DNA of 60,618 bases from Planctomycetota bacterium (GTDB lineage: Bacteria > Planctomycetota > Phycisphaerae > Phycisphaerales > Phycisphaeraceae). Position 1 is the stretch's first letter; each line of letters begins with the position of its first letter. The translations under genes and the position numbers were made by a program. Shown here piece by piece: positions 16,439 to 25,532 of the stretch. The notes under the pieces were generated by a model. That model worked only from the letters and a program-made list of their open reading frames with translations. It was not told the origin of the DNA and ran no database searches. Location of the stretch: positions 1 to 60,618 of the forward strand of contig JAPLMQ010000306.1 of NCBI GenBank assembly GCA_026386955.1, read 5' to 3'.

Positions 16439-17862
16439 CAGAATTGGAAGTAGATGAACTGCCTCGCGCCGAACTTCCCGAAGATGAAGATCAGGCACAA
16501 GCCGCATTCATAGGACGCCCATCGCACCAACATGGGCTTGTCGAGGAGGGACATCCGCACGCCCTTCCCGCGGTAGACGTGGACCGCCTCGAATCCCAGC
16601 AGGCCGACGATGACCACGGCGAGCTCCCAGACGGGGACGGGGAGCCCAAGCGGATGGAAGTCGCCCGTGGCGACCGAGAGCGCGCCGTTCCAGGTCTCCG
16701 TGACGCAGCGCGAAAGGATGGTCGCGGCGGCGCCGAGGCTGTGGGCGCGAAAGAACACCCACCCGATCGAGACCAGCGCGAAGGTCCCCAGCATCCGAAG
16801 CGGATCGGGAAAGCGCTCCGCGATGCGCTTGAATGGGACGGCCGCGAGCGTAAGCAGGCCGTGATAGACGCCCCAGACGACGAAGGTCCAATTCGCCCCG
16901 TGCCAGAGCCCCGAGACGGCGAAGACGATCATGATGTTGAGGCACCAGCGCCTGGGGGAGACGCGGTTCCCCCCGAGCGGGATGTAGAGGTAGTCGCGGA
17001 ACCAGGTGGAGAGCGAGATGTGCCACCGGCTCCAAAACTCGGGAATCGAGCGCGAAAAGTAGGGTTGGCGGAAGTTCTCCATGAGGTCGAAGCCCATGAC
17101 CTTGGCGGCGCCCAGCGCGATGTCGGAGTAGCCCGAGAAGTCGCAGTAGATCTGGAGCGAGAAGCAGACCACCCCGACGATCGGGGCGAACTCCCCATAG
17201 CCGTTGGGGGATTGGAAGACCGCGTCGGCGGCGATGGCGAGGCGGTCGGCGATGACGATCTTCTTCACCAGCCCCCAGAGCATGCGCGAAAGCCCGTCGC
17301 GGACGCGGGCCTCGTCGACGACGTGCGGCTCGCGGAACTGGTGCAGCAGGTTCTGCGGGCGCTCGATCGGGCCCGCGACGAGCTGCGGGTAGAACATCAC
17401 ATAGAGGGCGTAGATCCCGGGATGCCGCTCGGCCTTCTGGTTGCCGCGGTAGACCTCGATGGTGTAGGCCATCGCCTGGAAGGTGTGGAACGAGAGCCCG
17501 ATGGGGAGGATGATCTTGGGGAGCATCGGCAAGCTGACGTCGAAGAGGAACGCGGCGTCGGCCACGTTCAGCCAGATGAAGGCCGCGTATTTGAAGACCG
17601 CGAGCAGCGTGATGTTGGCGACGAGACTGACGATCAGCGCCGGCCTGCGCCAGCGCGGGGAGGCGTCCTCGATCACGATGCCCGCGACGTAGTCGATCCC
17701 GATGGAGAGCGCGAGGATCGCCAGGAAGGCGGGGATGAACGCGGCGTAGAAGAGGCACGACGCCGCCAGCAGCCACGCCCAACGGAAGCGATGGGCGAGG
17801 AGGAAATAGACAAGCGTGACAATGGGGAAGAAGACCGCGAACGCGATGGAGTTGAAGAGCAT
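16438..17862 (-). CDS. MBOAT family O-acyltransferase (AlgI/DltB-like), module 1
   Basis: 474 aa, about 11 membrane helices. The catalytic region is GLWHGANWTFVVWG near residue 319, with the conserved His, and FWSRWHISLSTWFRDYLYIPLGGN just before it is the hallmark of AlgI. The enzyme moves an acyl group (usually acetyl) across the membrane for attachment to a polysaccharide. ATG at 17862 gives the family start MLFNSIAFAVFF; an upstream extension of 100 residues is low-complexity shadow. Paired with the SGNH gene downstream; divergent from the putative glycosyltransferase gene. Confidence 0.94.
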   Translation of the reverse strand: MLFNSIAFAVFFPIVTLVYFLLAHRFRWAWLLAASCLFYAAFIPAFLAILALSIGIDYVAGIVIEDASPRWRRPALIVSLVANITLLAVFKYAAFIWLNVADAAFLFDVSLPMLPKIILPIGLSFHTFQAMAYTIEVYRGNQKAERHPGIYALYVMFYPQLVAGPIERPQNLLHQFREPHVVDEARVRDGLSRMLWGLVKKIVIADRLAIAADAVFQSPNGYGEFAPIVGVVCFSLQIYCDFSGYSDIALGAAKVMGFDLMENFRQPYFSRSIPEFWSRWHISLSTWFRDYLYIPLGGNRVSPRRWCLNIMIVFAVSGLWHGANWTFVVWGVYHGLLTLAAVPFKRIAERFPDPLRMLGTFALVSIGWVFFRAHSLGAAATILSRCVTETWNGALSVATGDFHPLGLPVPVWELAVVIVGLLGFEAVHVYRGKGVRMSLLDKPMLVRWASYECGLCLIFIFGKFGARQFIYFQF

Positions 17863-17956
17863 GCTCGTTCCGCACGGGGTCCGGCGAAGGGGCGGGCGTC
17901 CGTCGACGCCACCGCAGCCGGGCCCACCACAAGGCGTTTCAGAGGCCAGCGGCGCG

Positions 17957-17984
17957 ATTGTAGCAGTCGCCCCGAGGCCCTCAA
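17957..17984 (-). promoter_or_regulatory. candidate promoter of MBOAT-SGNH module 1
   Basis: On the minus strand: TTGAGG (17979-17984), 16-bp spacer, TACAAT (17957-17962) preceded by TGC, an extended -10. Predicted leader about 90 nt. Confidence 0.5.
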
Positions 17985-17997
17985 AAACCGAGGGTTG

Positions 17998-18027
17998 TTG
18001 ACGCCGCTTTCCTCCACCCGTTAACCT
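17998..18027 (+). promoter_or_regulatory. candidate promoter of the 18036 gene, leaderless arrangement
   Basis: TTGACG (5/6, 17998-18003), 18 bp, TAACCT (3/6, 18022-18027). The predicted start falls within a few bases of the ATG at 18036, and no ribosome site is present. Confidence 0.3.
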
Positions 18028-18035
18028 TGCCGGCC

Positions 18036-19160
18036 ATGCCTCTCTCCCGCGCCGACCGCTTCTATCTCCTGCTGATGCGGTTTCTCCCGCGCGAACTGGT
18101 GCTGTTCGCCTCGCGTGTCTACCGCCTGCTGATCTGGGCCTTCCCGGCGCTGGGGCGGGCATTCCGGCGCGAGGCCGAGCGCGAGCGGCGCGTCCTGATC
18201 GTCTACGACATCACCTCGCAATCGCTCGCGGTGGGCGACCTGCTCATGACCATCGCCGCGGGCCTGGTGGTCCGCGAGACGCACGGGCTCGACCTGATCG
18301 ACGTCGCGCTCGTGCACGAGGACAAGACGCTCAAGAACCCCAGCCTGGGCATCGGGCCCGACCGGTTCGTGTTCCACCTCGCACCGCTCATGCCCATCCT
18401 GCAGGTGAACCCCCACCTGGGCTCGGTCTTTGTCTTCGACCGACGGGTGGAGCTCGAGCGGTTCATCGCGCAGCAGGCGGACCGCTACGAGATTTGGCCG
18501 GCGGCCCCGCTCTACCAGTCGGAGCAGTACTACCACTACCCGATCTTCAACGACCTGGTGGAGCCCTTCTTCCAGCGGACGGGGAGGATCCCGCACCTGA
18601 CAAGCCGGCCGTTCATGGCCGACTGGGCACGCGGGTTCTGCCGGGAGCACGTCGGGCCGGACGTGCTGGTGACGGTGAACATCCGCAACAACCAGCGCGT
18701 GGAGACGCACCGCAACAGCGACATCGACGCATGGCTGGCCTTCTTCGCCCATTGCCTGGGGCGCTACCCGGTGAAATTCGTGGTGGTCTGCGCGAAGGCG
18801 GAGATCGACCCGAGGATGCGCGGCCTGGGCAACGTGATCCTCGCCAAGGACCACGACACCGGGATCGAGCAGGAGCTGGCCTTGGTCGACGCCGCGGCGG
18901 TGCATCTGGGCTCGTCGTCGGGCCCGGCGATGATGCCCTTCTTCAGCGACAAGCCCTACCTCATCCTCCGCTGCAACACCGTGCCCGACCAATACCGCAA
19001 CATGCACCTGGAGAACGGGTACATGCGCTTCAGCTTCGCCAAGCCCGATCAATTGCTGTACCCGGGCCCCGAGACGGCCGCGCTCCTTGAGGCCGACTTC
19101 GCGCGGCTCTGGGCCGGGGTCGACCAAGCCGCCTGGCGCTCGCGCATGAAGGGTGGTTGA
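18036..19160 (+). CDS. putative glycosyltransferase, paralogue of the 33949 gene
   Basis: 374 aa. The basic, hydrophobic N-terminus (residues 1-45) may form a membrane-associated helix. The rest looks like a two-domain GT-B fold. The C-terminal half has VNIRNNQR, a DIDAWLAFF segment, AKDHDT, HLGSSSGPAM and PYLILR; the SSG turn resembles donor-sugar sites. It aligns almost end to end with the protein at 33949-35154. It resembles putative glycosyltransferases of the NodZ/TIGR04372 type only loosely. Starts at ATG 18036; TTG at 18027 is possible. Converges with the PhyH gene. Confidence 0.72.
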   Translation: MPLSRADRFYLLLMRFLPRELVLFASRVYRLLIWAFPALGRAFRREAERERRVLIVYDITSQSLAVGDLLMTIAAGLVVRETHGLDLIDVALVHEDKTLKNPSLGIGPDRFVFHLAPLMPILQVNPHLGSVFVFDRRVELERFIAQQADRYEIWPAAPLYQSEQYYHYPIFNDLVEPFFQRTGRIPHLTSRPFMADWARGFCREHVGPDVLVTVNIRNNQRVETHRNSDIDAWLAFFAHCLGRYPVKFVVVCAKAEIDPRMRGLGNVILAKDHDTGIEQELALVDAAAVHLGSSSGPAMMPFFSDKPYLILRCNTVPDQYRNMHLENGYMRFSFAKPDQLLYPGPETAALLEADFARLWAGVDQAAWRSRMKGG

Positions 19161-19170
19161 GCCGGGGCCA

Positions 19171-19953
19171 TCAGGCGCTCGCCCCGGGCTCGATCACTTT
19201 CCAGCTCTGCAGGTCGAGCACATGCTTTGTCGACGTCTGGTTCGCGCTGAGGAAGCGGTAGTCGATGCTGTAGCGGATCCGGCCCGAGCGATTGGGCATC
19301 GAACCGTGGATGACCATCGGGTTCAACAGGACCACATCGCCGACGTCCATCGTGAATTGGACGGGCGTGTACCCCTCGATCGGCAACGGCTTGAACCAAA
19401 ACTTCCGGGTGGCGTCGTCGAGGAGCTCGGGCTTGTCGGCGCTGCCCTCGTAGACCAGCAGGCCGCCGCAATCGCCGTCGATCGGGACAAGCGGAGTCCA
19501 CACCGTCACGAACCCGCTCATGTGCTTGTTGTAGCTCAGGTCCTGGTGGGGCGGCACCTTGGCGTGCGTGTTCCCGGGCACCACAAACCGGGCGACGGGC
19601 GGCATGTGCAGGAACAGCTCCGTGTGGCCAAGCGCCGCCTCAAGCGCCTCGCGCAGCCGTGGTTGCCGGGCGATCGCCCAAAGCCGCGGCGACAACCGCG
19701 TCTGCAAGGGGAAATGGCCCGACATGCTCATGCGAAGTTCGGGGGCGATGGAGTCAAAGTCGGGCCGCTGGCTCTCGCGATCAATCGCCGCGACGAGGCC
19801 GGACCGCTCCCGGCAATCGAGGTATCTGGCCAACGAAGCGATGGCGGGCTCAGATTCCGCTTCGAGGAACCGCCGCGTTTCATCGACCACCAACGGATCG
19901 AGCAATCCGCGGACGACCTGGTACCCGTGCTGATGGAAGTGGGTGAAATCCAT
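19171..19953 (-). CDS. phytanoyl-CoA dioxygenase (PhyH) family protein
   Basis: 260 aa, Fe(II)/2-oxoglutarate-dependent dioxygenase. The iron-binding HxD is in VPPHQDLSYN and the distal His in VIHGSMPNRSGRIRYSIDYRF, where the following Arg binds 2-oxoglutarate. Bacterial members hydroxylate small molecules or sugar-like products. ATG at 19953 gives the family start (MDFTHFHQHGYQVVRG); the upstream frame is non-coding. It lies among glycan genes, so a hydroxylation of a sugar or lipid carrier is possible; substrate unknown. Confidence 0.88.
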   Translation of the reverse strand: MDFTHFHQHGYQVVRGLLDPLVVDETRRFLEAESEPAIASLARYLDCRERSGLVAAIDRESQRPDFDSIAPELRMSMSGHFPLQTRLSPRLWAIARQPRLREALEAALGHTELFLHMPPVARFVVPGNTHAKVPPHQDLSYNKHMSGFVTVWTPLVPIDGDCGGLLVYEGSADKPELLDDATRKFWFKPLPIEGYTPVQFTMDVGDVVLLNPMVIHGSMPNRSGRIRYSIDYRFLSANQTSTKHVLDLQSWKVIEPGASA

Positions 19954-20034
19954 GGATGCCTTCACGGGTGTTGGAGTTGTGGCGACGCCATTGTCTCCCG
20001 ACCTGCAAGCCCACGGAAATTCCGGAATCGCTGG

Positions 20035-20063
20035 TTGACCGCCCTCGCTCACAACAGTACGCT
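20035..20063 (+). promoter_or_regulatory. candidate promoter of MBOAT module 2
   Basis: TTGACC (20035-20040), 17 bp, TACGCT (20058-20063), 5/6 and 3/6. Predicted leader about 65 nt. Confidence 0.35.
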
Positions 20064-20134
20064 CCGCTTCCATGCTCTTTGTCGGCCATCATTCATTGCA
20101 AGAGCGCGAGCCCTAGCACCCGGGGAATCGTTGG

Positions 20135-21721
20135 TTGCTCTTCAATTCCTACATCTTCCTCTTCGCTTTTCTGCCCGTTGTTCTAGCCGGCTTCCTCGTC
20201 CTCCGCTGGACCCAGCACCGCCGACTCGCCCTATCGTGGCTCGTGCTGGCATCTTTTGTCTACTACGCTTGGTGGAAGCCCGCAGTTCTACTGCTGCTGA
20301 TCGGCTCCATCCTGGTCAACGCGGCATTCGGAGCAGTCCTCTGTTCCCCGCTACGGTTCCCCCGCGCCCGCAAGGCCATCCTCGTGGCCGGCCTGATCTT
20401 CAATATCGGGCTCCTGTGCTATTTCAAGTACACGGGGTTTTTCGTGGTGAACCTCAACAGCCTCTTCGGCGCTGGCCTGCCAGTGCCCGACATCATTCTC
20501 CCCATCGGCATCTCGTTCATCACCTTTCAGAAGATCGCCTTTCTGATCGATGCCTATCGCGGAGAGGTCAAGGACTTCTCCTTGGCCAATTTCACTCTCT
20601 TCGTCAGTTTCTTTCCCCAACTCATTGCCGGGCCGATCGTCCACCACTCCGACGTGATGCCGCAGTTCGCCGCCGGCCCCGACCGGCGCGGACTGCATGA
20701 CGACTTAGCCGTCGGGCTGAGCCTGTTCATCGTCGGTCTCTTCAAGAAGGCCGTCATCGCCGACACCTGCGCCCGCTACGCCGACGCCGGCTTTGCCGCA
20801 CTCCATGTCACCCGCTACACGCAGCTCGCGCCGCCTTCGGCTTGGGTCACCATGTTCGCCTACAGCTTCCAAATTTACTATGACTTCTCGGGGTATTCTG
20901 ACATGGCGGTGGGCCTGGCCCGCATGTTCGGGGTGCGATTCCCCATGAATTTCAACTCGCCGTACAAGGCGGCCAACATCGTTGATTTCTGGCGGCGGTG
21001 GCACATCACCCTGTCTCGTTTCCTTCGCGACTATCTCTACATACCCCTGGGCGGCAACCGGCGAGGCCCTGTCCGTCAAAACGCCAACCTCGTCGTAGTC
21101 ATGGTGCTTGGGGGCCTCTGGCACGGCGCTCATTGGACGTTTGTGCTCTGGGGCGCCATGCACGGACTTATGCTGGCCTGCAACCACATTTGGACGCGTA
21201 CCCGTTTTGCCTCTTGGCGAGCGTTGCGCTTAGCCTGCTTGCCGCTGACGTTTCTGGCGGTCACCGTCGCCTGGGTGCCTTTCCGCGCCACTGACATTGA
21301 TGAATCGATGCGGATGTTCCGGAGCCTTTTTCCTCCCAAGGAGGAGATATTTATCACCGCGGCCTACTTCATGGACTTCTTCAAATCGCAGTTCTATGAC
21401 CTGCCCAGAGCCTTCGACGTTGTCAACTGGTTTACGCCGCCCGAGCTTTGGCCCCGCCCGCTGCCGTACGCCTTCGTCCACAACGATCACCCTGTCGGGC
21501 TGGTCTTGCTGACCGTGGGCCTGCTGACGTTCCTGCTTCCCAACACCAGCGAGGTCTTCGCGGCCTTCAACCCTGTCCTGGGCATGTCCCCCGATCAACT
21601 CTGGCGGACAGGCTCTTTGCGACGCCTTGACTGGCGCCTGGGCTTCGCGCTAGCGGGCATGCTCGTGATATCCTTGGTCCAGTTGTCGCATGTTTCCCCC
21701 TTCCTCTATTTCCAATTCTGA
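20135..21721 (+). CDS. MBOAT family O-acyltransferase (AlgI-like), module 2
   Basis: 528 aa membrane protein. FWRRWHITLSRFLRDYLYIPLGGN and GGLWHGAHWTFVLWG near residue 328 contain the MBOAT His residues. It starts at TTG 20135 (MLFNSYIFLFAFLP), with GGGGA 7 nt upstream; no in-frame ATG fits the family start. A C-terminal extension relative to module 1 contains another membrane segment. Codons such as GTT, CTA, TTT and TCT are frequent here but rare in the flanking genes. Followed 13 nt later by its AlgX/AlgJ-like partner. Confidence 0.93.
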   Translation: MLFNSYIFLFAFLPVVLAGFLVLRWTQHRRLALSWLVLASFVYYAWWKPAVLLLLIGSILVNAAFGAVLCSPLRFPRARKAILVAGLIFNIGLLCYFKYTGFFVVNLNSLFGAGLPVPDIILPIGISFITFQKIAFLIDAYRGEVKDFSLANFTLFVSFFPQLIAGPIVHHSDVMPQFAAGPDRRGLHDDLAVGLSLFIVGLFKKAVIADTCARYADAGFAALHVTRYTQLAPPSAWVTMFAYSFQIYYDFSGYSDMAVGLARMFGVRFPMNFNSPYKAANIVDFWRRWHITLSRFLRDYLYIPLGGNRRGPVRQNANLVVVMVLGGLWHGAHWTFVLWGAMHGLMLACNHIWTRTRFASWRALRLACLPLTFLAVTVAWVPFRATDIDESMRMFRSLFPPKEEIFITAAYFMDFFKSQFYDLPRAFDVVNWFTPPELWPRPLPYAFVHNDHPVGLVLLTVGLLTFLLPNTSEVFAAFNPVLGMSPDQLWRTGSLRRLDWRLGFALAGMLVISLVQLSHVSPFLYFQF

Positions 21722-21734
21722 GCCTTGAGGCCCC

Positions 21735-23006
21735 ATGCATTCATCTCCCATGCCCGAATCACGCCCACCCACCCCCGGCTCCGGGGCCCGGATTGAAGGA
21801 TCCGGTTGGCCCGATAGCGAGGTTCGGTGCGGCTATCTCCGTGCCCTTCTGACGTTCACCCTGCTGTGGGGTTGTGCCCTGACGGGATTCATCGCTCTGG
21901 TCAATCCATACGGCATTTCGCCGGGCTCTCCAACCATAGCCCGATTCAACAGCTTCAAGCCCCTCCGCAGCAACATCGATCGCCTCATCAAGCCGATCGA
22001 GGTCTGGCGCGACCAGCCCCGGACAGTGTTCCTGGGCTCTTCGCGGATACACCAGGCCATCAACCCCGCGATGCTTGACGGCACCCGCTTCGCCCCCGCG
22101 TACAACGGCGCCGTCCCGGCCTGTACAGTCGCCCTCAACGAGAAGTACATCAATCAATACATTGAACTCGATCCGAACCTGCGATACGTGGTCGTCGAAC
22201 TGTTCATGCTGCAATTCTGGGGCCACTACTACGACGACTACTCGGTGAACCAGGGCATCGCCCAAACGCCCAAAACATGGCGATCCATGCTCCAAGACGG
22301 CGTCACGTTGAGTGTCGGCAGCTCGGCCTTGTGGGATTCCGTCCGAACGGTCGCCTTCAACGTTGCCCCAGGGGACTTCCCGGCAGGAGGCTACATACAC
22401 CCTCGTGGCTACTGGATGTGGATGGGGAGCCGCGCCGGCCCCCGCGACGGCACCGGGTGGGGAAAAGGGAACGTCAATTACTTCCTCAATGAGAAAGACC
22501 AGTACGCCCGAGACTACTCGCTGCGCCCCGATCCGTTTGCCGCGTTGGACCGGATGATCGCCAACTGCCGCAAGCATGGTGTTGAAGTCTACTTCATCAT
22601 CACGCCAGAGAACCCTTTCCACGGGTACACATTTCTATCGACCGGACATTGGCCCATGGTCATGGAATGGTATCGACGCCTGTCGCATTATCCGAATGTG
22701 TTCAGCTTCGCTGAATACAACCCCATGCTGACTGAGCCAATTTCGACGAACATGCAATACTGGTACGACGGGGGCCATTTCAGCCGGAAATTCGGCGACG
22801 CGATGCTAAAGGCCTTTGTCGGGGAACGGGGCGCAGCCATTCCTGCCAACACAATGGTCCCCCTGACGGAAGACAATGTGGAGTCGGTGCTTGCAGATCG
22901 CAAGCGGAACCTCGACACGTGGATCGGCCAGAATCAACCCTTCGTCCAGGCATTTGAGCGGGCCAAGGCTGCAAGTGGCATCGGAAAATGGGACGGCCCC
23001 CATTGA
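21735..23006 (+). CDS. AlgX/AlgJ-like SGNH acetyltransferase partner, membrane-anchored
   Basis: 423 aa. After a short cytoplasmic stretch, a membrane anchor lies at about 36-56. The extracytoplasmic part has FLGSSRIHQ near 100 (Ser nucleophile block) and DGGHFSRKFG near 346 (Asp/His block), the pattern of alginate and cellulose acetylation partners. Loops rich in Trp, Tyr and His are consistent with glycan binding. It starts after TGAGG; ATG at 21750 is an alternative. Same lower-GC codon use as the MBOAT gene before it, so the two probably arrived together. Confidence 0.85.
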   Translation: MHSSPMPESRPPTPGSGARIEGSGWPDSEVRCGYLRALLTFTLLWGCALTGFIALVNPYGISPGSPTIARFNSFKPLRSNIDRLIKPIEVWRDQPRTVFLGSSRIHQAINPAMLDGTRFAPAYNGAVPACTVALNEKYINQYIELDPNLRYVVVELFMLQFWGHYYDDYSVNQGIAQTPKTWRSMLQDGVTLSVGSSALWDSVRTVAFNVAPGDFPAGGYIHPRGYWMWMGSRAGPRDGTGWGKGNVNYFLNEKDQYARDYSLRPDPFAALDRMIANCRKHGVEVYFIITPENPFHGYTFLSTGHWPMVMEWYRRLSHYPNVFSFAEYNPMLTEPISTNMQYWYDGGHFSRKFGDAMLKAFVGERGAAIPANTMVPLTEDNVESVLADRKRNLDTWIGQNQPFVQAFERAKAASGIGKWDGPH

Positions 23007-23074
23007 ACGGGTCCAAGTTGCCGCGCCTGTGCCGCAGCCTTGTGGATGCCCGATGGCGGCCTCGCTCCGGCCGG

Positions 23075-23103
23075 TTGACTTTCACGCCCCCGGGAGCAAA
23101 ACT
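23075..23103 (+). promoter_or_regulatory. candidate promoter of the C-methyltransferase operon
   Basis: TTGACT (5/6, 23075-23080), 17 bp, AAAACT (3/6, 23098-23103), in the 154-nt gap before the methyltransferase gene. It may make the next three genes a separate operon. Confidence 0.35.
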
Positions 23104-23160
23104 TGTGATCCGCCGCCACGGGATCGCCCGGTGCGGGGTCCATTCTGAGTTGCCGCAAAC

Positions 23161-24441
23161 ATGACGGAAACACGCATGAAGGCTCGGCTCCACCACCGGG
23201 ACAATTGTCGGCTTTGCTCCAGCCGGAGGCTCGAAGCGGTCATCAAGCTCGACCCCATCCCGCTCGCGGAGAAGTACACCGCCACCGCGGCCCCGAGCGA
23301 CTCCGACGACCTCTACCCCGTCGACCTCTACATGTGCCTCGACTGCGGGCACGTCCAGATCCTCGACGTGATCGACTCCGAGAAGCTCTGGGACGACTAC
23401 ACCTACCACTCGGGGCAGACCAAGGGGATCGTCGAGCATTTCCAGGAGGTGGCGGCGAACGTCGTCGCCCGGCAGAAGCCGGCGCCGGGCAGCCTGGTGA
23501 TCGACGTGGGGAGCAACGACGGCAGCCTGCTCCGCGCGTTCAAGGACCGCGGCTTCCGCGTGCTGGGGATCGACCCCGCCCGCGAGATCGCCCGCAAGGC
23601 GACCGAATCGGGCATCCCCACCATCCCCTCGCTGCTCACCGCGGAGCTGGCGGCCAAGATCCGCAAGGAGCACGGGCCGGCCTCGGTCATCACCGCCTTC
23701 AACGTCTTCGCCCACGCGGACGACATGAACGGCATGGCGGCGAGCATCAAGACCATGCTCGCGCCCGACGGCGTCTTCCAGTTCGAGGCGCAGTACCTGC
23801 TCGACATCGTCGACAAGATGCTGCTGGGGACGATCTTCCACGAGCACATGTCGCACCACTCGCTCAAGCCGCTGGTGCAGTTCCTCAAGCGGCACGGGCT
23901 GGAGGTGATCGACGTCGAGCGGGTGACGATCCAGATGGGCTCGATCATCGGGACGGCCCAGCCGATCGGCGGGCCGCGGAAGGCGAGCCCCGCGGTGGGC
24001 GAGCTGCTGGCGCTCGAAGAGGCTCGCAAGCTCGACAAGCCCGAGACGGTGCGGCAGTTCTCGGTGAACCTCGACAAGCTGCGCAAGGAGGTCGACGTCC
24101 TCAAGGCCGACTGGAGGAAGCGCGGCGCGACGGTCGCGGGCTACGGGGCCGCCCGCAGCGGGCCGACGCTGATCGTGCAGTTCGGGCTCGAGGACGTGAT
24201 CAAGTGCATCTTCGACGACCACCCGCAGAAGGTGGGCAAGTTCTCGCCCGGGCACCGCATGCCGGTCGTCCCCACCGACGAGCTCTACAAGCGAAAGCCC
24301 GACTACGTGGTGATCCTCGCCTTCCTGCACGCCAAGAAGATCATCGCCAACAACCGGCGGTACCTCGACGAGGGCGGGCGCTTCGTGATCTGCTGCCCGA
24401 AGGTGCAGGTGGTCGACAAGAATTTCACCGGGACGCTCTGA
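23161..24441 (+). CDS. sugar C-methyltransferase (NovU/TylC3-type)
   Basis: 426 aa, SAM-dependent C-methyltransferase of NDP-keto-sugars. Order: N-terminal zinc site (CRLCSSRR ... CLDCGHVQ, residues about 17-63), SAM-binding core with VIDVGSNDGSLLRAF (about 115), the family motif HEHMSHHSLKPL near 227, and a C-terminal Rossmann-like domain (VAGYGAARSGPTLIVQFGL). The full three-domain layout suggests an active enzyme. The next gene begins 25 nt later, forming a short operon of sugar-modifying enzymes. Confidence 0.92.
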   Translation: MTETRMKARLHHRDNCRLCSSRRLEAVIKLDPIPLAEKYTATAAPSDSDDLYPVDLYMCLDCGHVQILDVIDSEKLWDDYTYHSGQTKGIVEHFQEVAANVVARQKPAPGSLVIDVGSNDGSLLRAFKDRGFRVLGIDPAREIARKATESGIPTIPSLLTAELAAKIRKEHGPASVITAFNVFAHADDMNGMAASIKTMLAPDGVFQFEAQYLLDIVDKMLLGTIFHEHMSHHSLKPLVQFLKRHGLEVIDVERVTIQMGSIIGTAQPIGGPRKASPAVGELLALEEARKLDKPETVRQFSVNLDKLRKEVDVLKADWRKRGATVAGYGAARSGPTLIVQFGLEDVIKCIFDDHPQKVGKFSPGHRMPVVPTDELYKRKPDYVVILAFLHAKKIIANNRRYLDEGGRFVICCPKVQVVDKNFTGTL

Positions 24442-24466
24442 CGCGTCGTCGGCAGGCGAGGCCCGC

Positions 24467-25531
24467 ATGCAGGAGCGCAAGCTCAACATCGGCATGATCG
24501 GCGCGGGGTTCATCGGGCAGCTCGCGCACCTGATGAACTACGCCGAGGTGAAGCGCTGCCGCGTGACGGCCTTGGCGGAGTACCGCCCGGAGCTGCGGCG
24601 GAAGGTCGCCCAGCGGTACGACATCCCGCGCACCTACGCGACGCACACGGAGATGCTGCGCGACCCCGAGGTCGACGCCTGCATCGTCGTCACCCCCCGC
24701 CCGTACACCGCGCCCGTGGCCCTCGACTGCCTCAAGGCGGGCAAGCACGTGCTGACCGAGAAGCCGATGGCGGGCACGTCGGAGCAGGCGCTGGAGCTGG
24801 TCGAGGAGGCCGCCGCGCGGAAGCTGCACTACGTCGTGGGCTACATGAAGCGGCACGACGAGGGCGTCCAGCTCGCCAAGCGGATGCTCGATGATGTCGT
24901 CGCCTCGGGCGAACTGGGGCCGATCCAGTTCGTCCGGGCCCATTGCTACATGGGCGACTCGTACTGCAAGGCCGACGGGCATGTCGTCACCGACGAGAAG
25001 CCCGAGTACAGCGACGCGGGCCTGCCGATGGCGCCGTCGTTCCTGCCAACGGAGCTGGCGAAGCCGTACGCGCGGTTCGTCAACTGCTTCTCGCACAACA
25101 CGAACCTGCTCCGCCACCTCTTCGGGCGCACGCCGCGGGTCGACTACGCGAACGTCAGCGGCTCGGTCGGCCAAGTCGCCATCCTCGACTTCGGCCCGTT
25201 CGTCGCGAGCCTCGAGACGGGCGACGCGACCAACCGCGGGTGGGACGAGGTGACGGAGGTCTTCTTCAAGGACGGCTGCCTCACGCTGCGCACGCCCCCC
25301 GCCCTGCTCAAGAACGTGGCGGCGAGCGTCGAACTCTACAAGGCCGGGGGCGTGCAGCAGATCGTCAAGCCGCAGCCGAACTGGACGTGGGCCTTCCGCC
25401 GCCAGGCCGAGGCCTTCGTGGCCGACATCCTCGACGTCAAGCCCGCGATGAACGCGGGGAGCGACGCGATCGAGGAGCTGCGCCTCATCGAGAACATCTG
25501 GCGCGCCGACCTGGCCCGCACGAGGCGCTGA
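24467..25531 (+). CDS. Gfo/Idh/MocA family oxidoreductase, probably sugar-nucleotide associated
   Basis: 354 aa. GMIGAGFIGQLAHL is the nucleotide fold and TEKPMAG near 104 carries the catalytic lysine; the C-terminal sheet domain follows with CFSHNTNLLRHLFG in place of the usual GG-x-D-x-x-x-H block. Placed between a sugar C-methyltransferase and an RmlD-like reductase, it probably oxidises or reduces a keto-sugar intermediate. The next gene starts 1 nt after the stop. Confidence 0.9.
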   Translation: MQERKLNIGMIGAGFIGQLAHLMNYAEVKRCRVTALAEYRPELRRKVAQRYDIPRTYATHTEMLRDPEVDACIVVTPRPYTAPVALDCLKAGKHVLTEKPMAGTSEQALELVEEAAARKLHYVVGYMKRHDEGVQLAKRMLDDVVASGELGPIQFVRAHCYMGDSYCKADGHVVTDEKPEYSDAGLPMAPSFLPTELAKPYARFVNCFSHNTNLLRHLFGRTPRVDYANVSGSVGQVAILDFGPFVASLETGDATNRGWDEVTEVFFKDGCLTLRTPPALLKNVAASVELYKAGGVQQIVKPQPNWTWAFRRQAEAFVADILDVKPAMNAGSDAIEELRLIENIWRADLARTRR

Positions 25532-25532
25532 C

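Noticed and set aside
19954..20073. N-terminal extension of the PhyH protein and an extension of the MBOAT module 1 protein
   Set aside because: Low-complexity, unconserved; the family start positions lie at the internal ATG codons.
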